Shown here piece by piece: positions 31,406 through 35,214 of a DNA stretch of 35,214 nucleotides. This DNA comes from Bacteroidota bacterium (GTDB taxonomy: Bacteria; Bacteroidota; Ignavibacteria; UBA10030; UBA6906). Both the position numbers and the translations under genes were made by a program. The stretch spans positions 1 through 35,214 of the forward strand of contig JAUQWO010000043.1 in assembly GCA_030835135.1 (NCBI GenBank), given 5' to 3'. Under the pieces are notes generated by a model that was given only the letters and a program-made list of their open reading frames with translations, did no database searches and had not been told where the DNA came from. Within the stretch, counting starts at the first letter, position 1. Every line of letters begins with the position of its first letter.

Positions 31406-33718
31406 ATGGGTAAGAAACGATCGGGGCCGCTGTCCCCGGAAGACATGGACCGCTACTTCAACGATCCCGAATTCCGCCGCCAGCGCGGGAACAAGAATCC
31501 GGCCGGGCCACCACGCCGCTGGCTGCGCATGCTGCTGATCGTCGGGTTGCCCACGGCGATCATCCTCGGCGTCTATACCTGGTATCTGTTCTCCGGCCTC
31601 CCGGGCCTCGAGAAGATCGAGAACCCGCGGCCGGAGCTCTCCACGCGTGTCTTCTCCTCCGACGGCGAAGTGCTGGACCAGTTCTTCATCAAGAACCGGT
31701 CGCAGGTCGCGCTGAAGGACATCCCGATCACCATTCAGAACGCGCTCATCGCCACCGAGGACAAGGATTACTACAGTCACTGGGGCGTCGACGCGATACG
31801 CTTCATCAAGGCGATGATCAAGAATGCGCTCACGCTCTTCCGCCATCCGGAAGGCGCGAGCACCATCACCCAGCAGCTCGCCCGCAACCTGTACCTGGGG
31901 CACGACGACAAGAATGCGTTCGACACCGTCACGCGCAAGATCCGCGAGTTCATCACCTCCATCCAGCTCGAGCGGAACTTCACGAAAGAAGAGATCCTCG
32001 AGTTCTATCTGAACGTCGTGTATTTCGGCCGCGGCTCCTACGGCATCGCCTCGGCATCACAGCAGTACTTCGGGAAGACCATCCAGGAGTTGACCCTGCC
32101 GGAAACGGCGATGCTCATCGCCGTGGTCAAGGGACCGGCGTACTACGATCCGATCCGCCATCCGGAGCGCGCACTGGCACGCCGGAATGTCGTCCTGGGA
32201 CAGATGCTCAAGTACGACTACATCACCGAAGAGGAAGCAGAGCGCGCAAAAGCGGTCCCGATCCAGCTCAAGGCGACCGACGAGTACGCGCGCGCGGGGA
32301 TCGCGCCGCATTTCGTGGAGTATATCCGTCAGCAACTTTCCGAAAAGGCGGAGAAGTACGGCTTCGACATCTATCGCGATGGGCTGTCCGTGTACACCAC
32401 CCTCGACAGCCGGATGCAGCGCCACGCCAACCATGCGGTGGACGAACATCTGACCATCTACCAGGCGCTCTTCGACAAGGAATGGAACTGGTCCAGAGAA
32501 CGCGAGGCGCTCAGCTTCGTCATCGACCAGGCCATCCGTACGTCGGGCATGTACCGCAATGCCGGCACGGCGCGGGCGCGCGACAGCGTGTATCAGGCGC
32601 TCAAGGCGGACCGTCCCTGGCTGGACTCGATGATGCACGTCGCCCAGCAGATCGAGATCGGGTTCGTCGCGGTCGATCCGAGTTCCGGGGGCATCATCGC
32701 GATGGTCGGTGGCGCAAACTTCAAACAGTTCAAGTATGGCCTCAACCACGTCACCCAGATCCGCCGGCAGGTCGGTTCCGCGTTCAAGCCGTTCGTGTAC
32801 ACCGTCGCCATCGACAACGGGTACCCGCCGACCTTCGAGTTGTGGAACCAGCCGGTCACGATCTTCATGCCGGACGGCAAGCGATGGACGCCATCGAATT
32901 CGGACATGACCTTCGGCGGGAAGAGTACGATCCGCGAAGCGATCCGCATGTCCATCAACCTTGTGGCCGTCCGGGCGGTCCAGTCCATTGCTCCGATCAA
33001 CAAAGTGATCGACTACGCCAAACGGATGGGGATCACCTCGCCGCTGCCGCCGTACGAATCGCTCGCACTCGGCGCGGGCGAGGTGTCGCCGCTCGAAATG
33101 GCCTCTGCGTTCGGTGTGTATCCCAATCACGGCGTCTACGTCGAACCAACCTCCATCCTCCGCATCGAGGACAAGGACGGGAACGTGATCGAAGAGAACT
33201 TCCCGATGCAACGGGAGGTGCTGAGCGAAGAGACCGCGTTCCTGATGACCTCCATGCTCGAGGGGGTGGTGAACGGCGGTACCGGCAGTCACGTCCGCGA
33301 TTTCTTCCAGCTCCCGGCAGCCGGCAAGACGGGGACAACATCGGAGTTCGCCGATGCCTGGTTCGTGGGCTTCACCCCCCAGATCAGCGCCTCGGTGTGG
33401 GTCGGCTTCGACAACAAGAGCGTGCGGTTCAAGACATGGGACGGGCAGGGCGGACGTGCCGCGGCCCCGGTGTGGGGACGGTTCATGAAATACGTCTACG
33501 AGGACCCGGATATCGCGATGCCGCTGGAATACTTCCAACGGCCGGCAGGGGTGCTGCAGGAGACGATCTGCACGGAGACCAAGAAGCTCGCGACACAGTA
33601 CTGCCCGTCAACGACGACCGAGTTCTTCACCACGAAGGTGCTTCCGGGCCGGTGCGACAAGCATACGACGTCCAAGTGGAAAGAGGGGGAAGAAGGGCAG
33701 GGGACGATCAGTTTCTGA
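31406..33718 (+). CDS. class A penicillin-binding protein 1A (transglycosylase/transpeptidase)
   Basis: This bifunctional peptidoglycan synthase is anchored by one N-terminal helix (residues about 40-62). The GT51 glycosyltransferase domain (about 75-250) has the catalytic glutamate E118 in ATEDKDYYSHWGVD, and GASTITQQLARNLYL and FYLNVVYFGRGSYGI. The transpeptidase domain (about 415-680) has the nucleophile serine in GSAFKPF (S458, K461), SIN (S516) and KTG (K641). A 60-residue tail with three cysteines ends the protein. It is 770 residues, normal for PBP1A. The gene follows lpxH closely, and a hairpin terminator follows 60 bp later. Confidence 0.95.
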   Translation: MGKKRSGPLSPEDMDRYFNDPEFRRQRGNKNPAGPPRRWLRMLLIVGLPTAIILGVYTWYLFSGLPGLEKIENPRPELSTRVFSSDGEVLDQFFIKNRSQVALKDIPITIQNALIATEDKDYYSHWGVDAIRFIKAMIKNALTLFRHPEGASTITQQLARNLYLGHDDKNAFDTVTRKIREFITSIQLERNFTKEEILEFYLNVVYFGRGSYGIASASQQYFGKTIQELTLPETAMLIAVVKGPAYYDPIRHPERALARRNVVLGQMLKYDYITEEEAERAKAVPIQLKATDEYARAGIAPHFVEYIRQQLSEKAEKYGFDIYRDGLSVYTTLDSRMQRHANHAVDEHLTIYQALFDKEWNWSREREALSFVIDQAIRTSGMYRNAGTARARDSVYQALKADRPWLDSMMHVAQQIEIGFVAVDPSSGGIIAMVGGANFKQFKYGLNHVTQIRRQVGSAFKPFVYTVAIDNGYPPTFELWNQPVTIFMPDGKRWTPSNSDMTFGGKSTIREAIRMSINLVAVRAVQSIAPINKVIDYAKRMGITSPLPPYESLALGAGEVSPLEMASAFGVYPNHGVYVEPTSILRIEDKDGNVIEENFPMQREVLSEETAFLMTSMLEGVVNGGTGSHVRDFFQLPAAGKTGTTSEFADAWFVGFTPQISASVWVGFDNKSVRFKTWDGQGGRAAAPVWGRFMKYVYEDPDIAMPLEYFQRPAGVLQETICTETKKLATQYCPSTTTEFFTTKVLPGRCDKHTTSKWKEGEEGQGTISF

Positions 33719-33777
33719 CAGCGGTTCCTCGCGACCGGGAACGGGCGCCGGACAGCGTCGTACCTCTGAAAACAGAA

Positions 33778-33821
33778 GTGCAGAGCGGAGAGGCCGGACC
33801 TGCCCTCTCTGCGCTCTGCAC
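33778..33821 (-). terminator. hairpin terminator, probably of the small minus-strand gene
   Basis: GTGCAGAGCG pairs with CGCTCTGCAC (10 bp), and inside it GAGAGG pairs with CCTCTC, with a 2-nt bulge between. On the minus strand the stem is followed by TTCTGTTTT, fitting an intrinsic terminator. On the plus strand no T-run follows. It lies between the convergent ends of the penicillin-binding protein gene and the 49-residue ORF and might slow transcription from both sides. Confidence 0.6.
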
Positions 33822-33838
33822 AGTGCTCCTGATGCTGC

Positions 33839-33988
33839 TTATTGTTCTTTCAGTTCCCATTCAAAGATATCATTCGCGTCACCGGCAACCGGCATCACCG
33901 GCTTCTTCCGGTCCGCTTTGCTGTTCGCGATGATCAGGGGGATGGTGGCAACTGCGATAAGTGCGGCGACTGTCCAGATCTTCTTCAT
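33839..33988 (-). CDS. small membrane-anchored protein, 49 residues, function unknown
   Basis: The ORF reads MKKIWTVAALIAVATIPLII, then ANSKADRKKPVMPVAGDAND and IFEWELKEQ, with a TAA stop. It has one hydrophobic segment (residues about 4-21) behind two lysines, either a signal-anchor or an uncleaved signal, then a basic stretch and an acidic, aromatic tail. The Shine-Dalgarno AGGGGAGAGAG is 8-14 nt upstream of the ATG. A TATCTT -10 candidate (34033-34028) and a CRP-like palindrome lie upstream, and a hairpin terminator lies downstream, so it has all signals of a single-gene unit. I do not recognise the family. It is short enough to be missed by length-filtered gene calling. Confidence 0.7.
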   Translation of the reverse strand: MKKIWTVAALIAVATIPLIIANSKADRKKPVMPVAGDANDIFEWELKEQ

Positions 33989-34054
33989 GTTCGTTCTCTC
34001 TCCCCTGTTCGTTCAGGTGTTTAGTCCAAGATACTCATACAGACCCCCGACTGC

Positions 34055-34070
34055 TGTGACATCGGTCACA
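34055..34070. promoter_or_regulatory. CRP/FNR-family operator, perfect TGTGA-N6-TCACA
   Basis: TGTGACATCGGTCACA is a perfect inverted repeat that matches the E. coli CRP half-site consensus at all ten positions. It lies between divergent genes. For the minus-strand small gene, a TATCTT -10 at 34033-34028 would put initiation near 34021 and the operator centre at about -41.5, the classical class II activator position. For the plus-strand gene no good promoter is evident near it. The regulator itself is not encoded in the window. Confidence 0.65.
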
Positions 34071-34133
34071 TGAATATACGAACTCAGTGAAGCCAATGTT
34101 ACTTAATAATTCTTAACCATCCACTTTGCTCTC

Positions 34134-35165
34134 ATGCGCCCGGACATCAACCAGCTGATCACCACCCTCCGTCGAGGCAAGGGTACGCACGTCCCCAACG
34201 TCGAGCTCGGCATCCATCCGGTGATCAAAGAGCGCTTCCTCGGCCGTCCGGTTGTCACGCTGGCAGATGACGTGGAGTTCTGGCACAGGGCCGGGTACGA
34301 CTACATCAAACTGCAACCTGGCGTCGATTTCAACCCGGGAAAGCTCGGAACAAGCGCCAATCTGATGGCATCGGGTGATGGGACCGTCGTTCGCAAGTGG
34401 GCGTCTGAAGGGACGGGGGTCATCACATCGATGCAGGACCTGACGGCCTACGTACTCCCACGTAGCGATGAGATCTCCTACGAGCGGTTCGAGGCGGTCC
34501 GGGCACTCCTGCCGGAAGGCATGGGAGTTTGCGGTCAGTACGGCGACATCTTCACGATGACCTGGGAGATGATGGGGTTCGAGAACTTTTCGATGGCCGT
34601 CTTCGAAGACCCCGGACTTGTCGAGGAACTCAACAACCGCATCGGCGGGATCGTCGTCGGGATGTTCGAGCGGATGGCAGCGCACCCCGCGGTGGACATC
34701 CTCTGGTACAGCGACGATATCGCGTATGCCTCCGGACTGATGGTCTCCCCCGCCCTGCTCCGGAAGTACTTCTTCCCCTGGCTGAAGAAGGTCGGTGACC
34801 TTGCCCGGGCCGCCGGCAAACCGTTCATCTACCATACGGACGGGGTGCTCTGGGATGTCATGGAGGACATCATCGCCTGCGGCGTGGATGCGCTGCACCC
34901 GATCGAACCCAAAGCCATGGCCATCGCCGAGGTGAAGGCGCGGTATGGTGACCGGCTCTGCCTGATCGGGCATGTGGATGTGGATATGTTGAGCCGCGCG
35001 ACGGAGGAAGAGGTCCGCGCGCAGGTCCGTCGCAACATCCAGGAAGCCGGATACAATGGCGGCTATTGCGCCGGGTCGGGGAACAGCATCCCCGACTACG
35101 TCAGCTACGCCAACTACATGGCGATGCTGGATGAAGTGCGACGGACCAACGACGACCCCGGTTGA
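34134..35165 (+). CDS. uroporphyrinogen decarboxylase family protein (not HemE)
   Basis: The 343-residue protein has the URO-D TIM-barrel pattern: CGQYGDIFTMTWEMMGFENF, then WYSDDIAYASGLMVSPALLRKYFFPWLKKV. Next come FIYHTDGVLWDVMEDIIACGVDALHPIEP and LIGHVDVDMLSRATEEEV, ending GGYCAGSGNSIPDYVSYANYMAMLDEV. The Arg-rich PVWFMRQAGRY-like N-terminus needed by HemE is absent, so a heme-pathway role is unlikely. Relatives include corrinoid methyltransferases (MtaA/MtbA/CmuA type) and many uncharacterised enzymes. The H-T-D and C-x-G-S-G motifs might hold a metal, but this is inference. The ATG has no clear Shine-Dalgarno. A CRP-like site lies 64 bp upstream. Confidence 0.85.
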   Translation: MRPDINQLITTLRRGKGTHVPNVELGIHPVIKERFLGRPVVTLADDVEFWHRAGYDYIKLQPGVDFNPGKLGTSANLMASGDGTVVRKWASEGTGVITSMQDLTAYVLPRSDEISYERFEAVRALLPEGMGVCGQYGDIFTMTWEMMGFENFSMAVFEDPGLVEELNNRIGGIVVGMFERMAAHPAVDILWYSDDIAYASGLMVSPALLRKYFFPWLKKVGDLARAAGKPFIYHTDGVLWDVMEDIIACGVDALHPIEPKAMAIAEVKARYGDRLCLIGHVDVDMLSRATEEEVRAQVRRNIQEAGYNGGYCAGSGNSIPDYVSYANYMAMLDEVRRTNDDPG

Positions 35166-35199
35166 CGGATCCGCCGCATCCTTCCTATGTGCCGGGATC

Positions 35200-35214
35200 G
35201 TTGTAGGGGCGGTG
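35200..35214 (+). repeat. start of a third copy of the GC-rich palindrome (cut by the window edge)
   Basis: GTTGTAGGGGCGGTG is identical to the first 15 bases of palindrome copy 2 (20425-20439). It lies 35 bp after the stop codon of the URO-D family gene, again in an intergenic position. The rest is outside the window. Confidence 0.7.

Overview
The window (35,214 bp, GC-rich) is a chromosomal, mostly housekeeping segment. The lipopolysaccharide genes, BamA and a fused LpxC-FabZ protein show a Gram-negative bacterium of the Fibrobacteres-Chlorobi-Bacteroidetes (FCB) group. The b558-type succinate dehydrogenase, a UMF1-type transporter and the first ~510 nt of the 16S rRNA fit an Ignavibacteria/Chlorobi-like lineage. 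That finer placement is my inference and was not checked by alignment.

Left part (1-11,100, minus strand). The 5' end of a 16S rRNA gene runs off the left edge. Its leader has two tandem sigma70-like promoters and a boxA-like sequence. To its right is one long envelope gene cluster, read right to left: uppS, bamA, two skp/ompH-like genes, lpxD, lpxC-fabZ, lpxA, a lipM-like octanoyltransferase gene, panB and surE. Together these supply undecaprenyl carrier lipid, outer-membrane protein assembly, lipid A and fatty acid synthesis, and cofactor metabolism.

Middle part (11,050-20,250, plus strand). A compact divergent promoter with a 20-bp palindrome separates uppS from ybaB-recR, two small lipoprotein genes and ftsX. 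A separate promoter precedes sdhCAB (complex II, diheme cytochrome b type). A SAM methyltransferase and a multi-pass membrane protein that may be a GT-C glycosyltransferase follow.

Right part (20,250-35,214). A short repeat-rich interval (two GC-rich palindromes flanking five 14-bp tandem units) lies in the predicted leader of a ~1,200-residue exported TPR protein. That gene is tightly coupled to a possible 49-codon ORF, a two-domain protein of unknown function, obg and a BtuC/FecD-type permease. Next come an ABC ATPase, nusB, a UMF1-family transporter, lpxH and a class A penicillin-binding protein. The last interval holds an unlisted 49-residue membrane-anchored protein gene on the minus strand, a hairpin terminator, and a perfect CRP-consensus palindrome shared with a divergent uroporphyrinogen-decarboxylase-family gene. 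A third copy of the GC-rich palindrome begins at the right edge.

I see no phage, IS element, CRISPR array, toxin-antitoxin or recognisable defence system. The most novel elements are the CRP-like site with its small membrane protein, the TPR/unknown/obg cluster, and the palindromic repeats. At least seven predicted promoters share an exact 17-bp spacer between TTG-type -35 and TAnnTT-type -10 elements.
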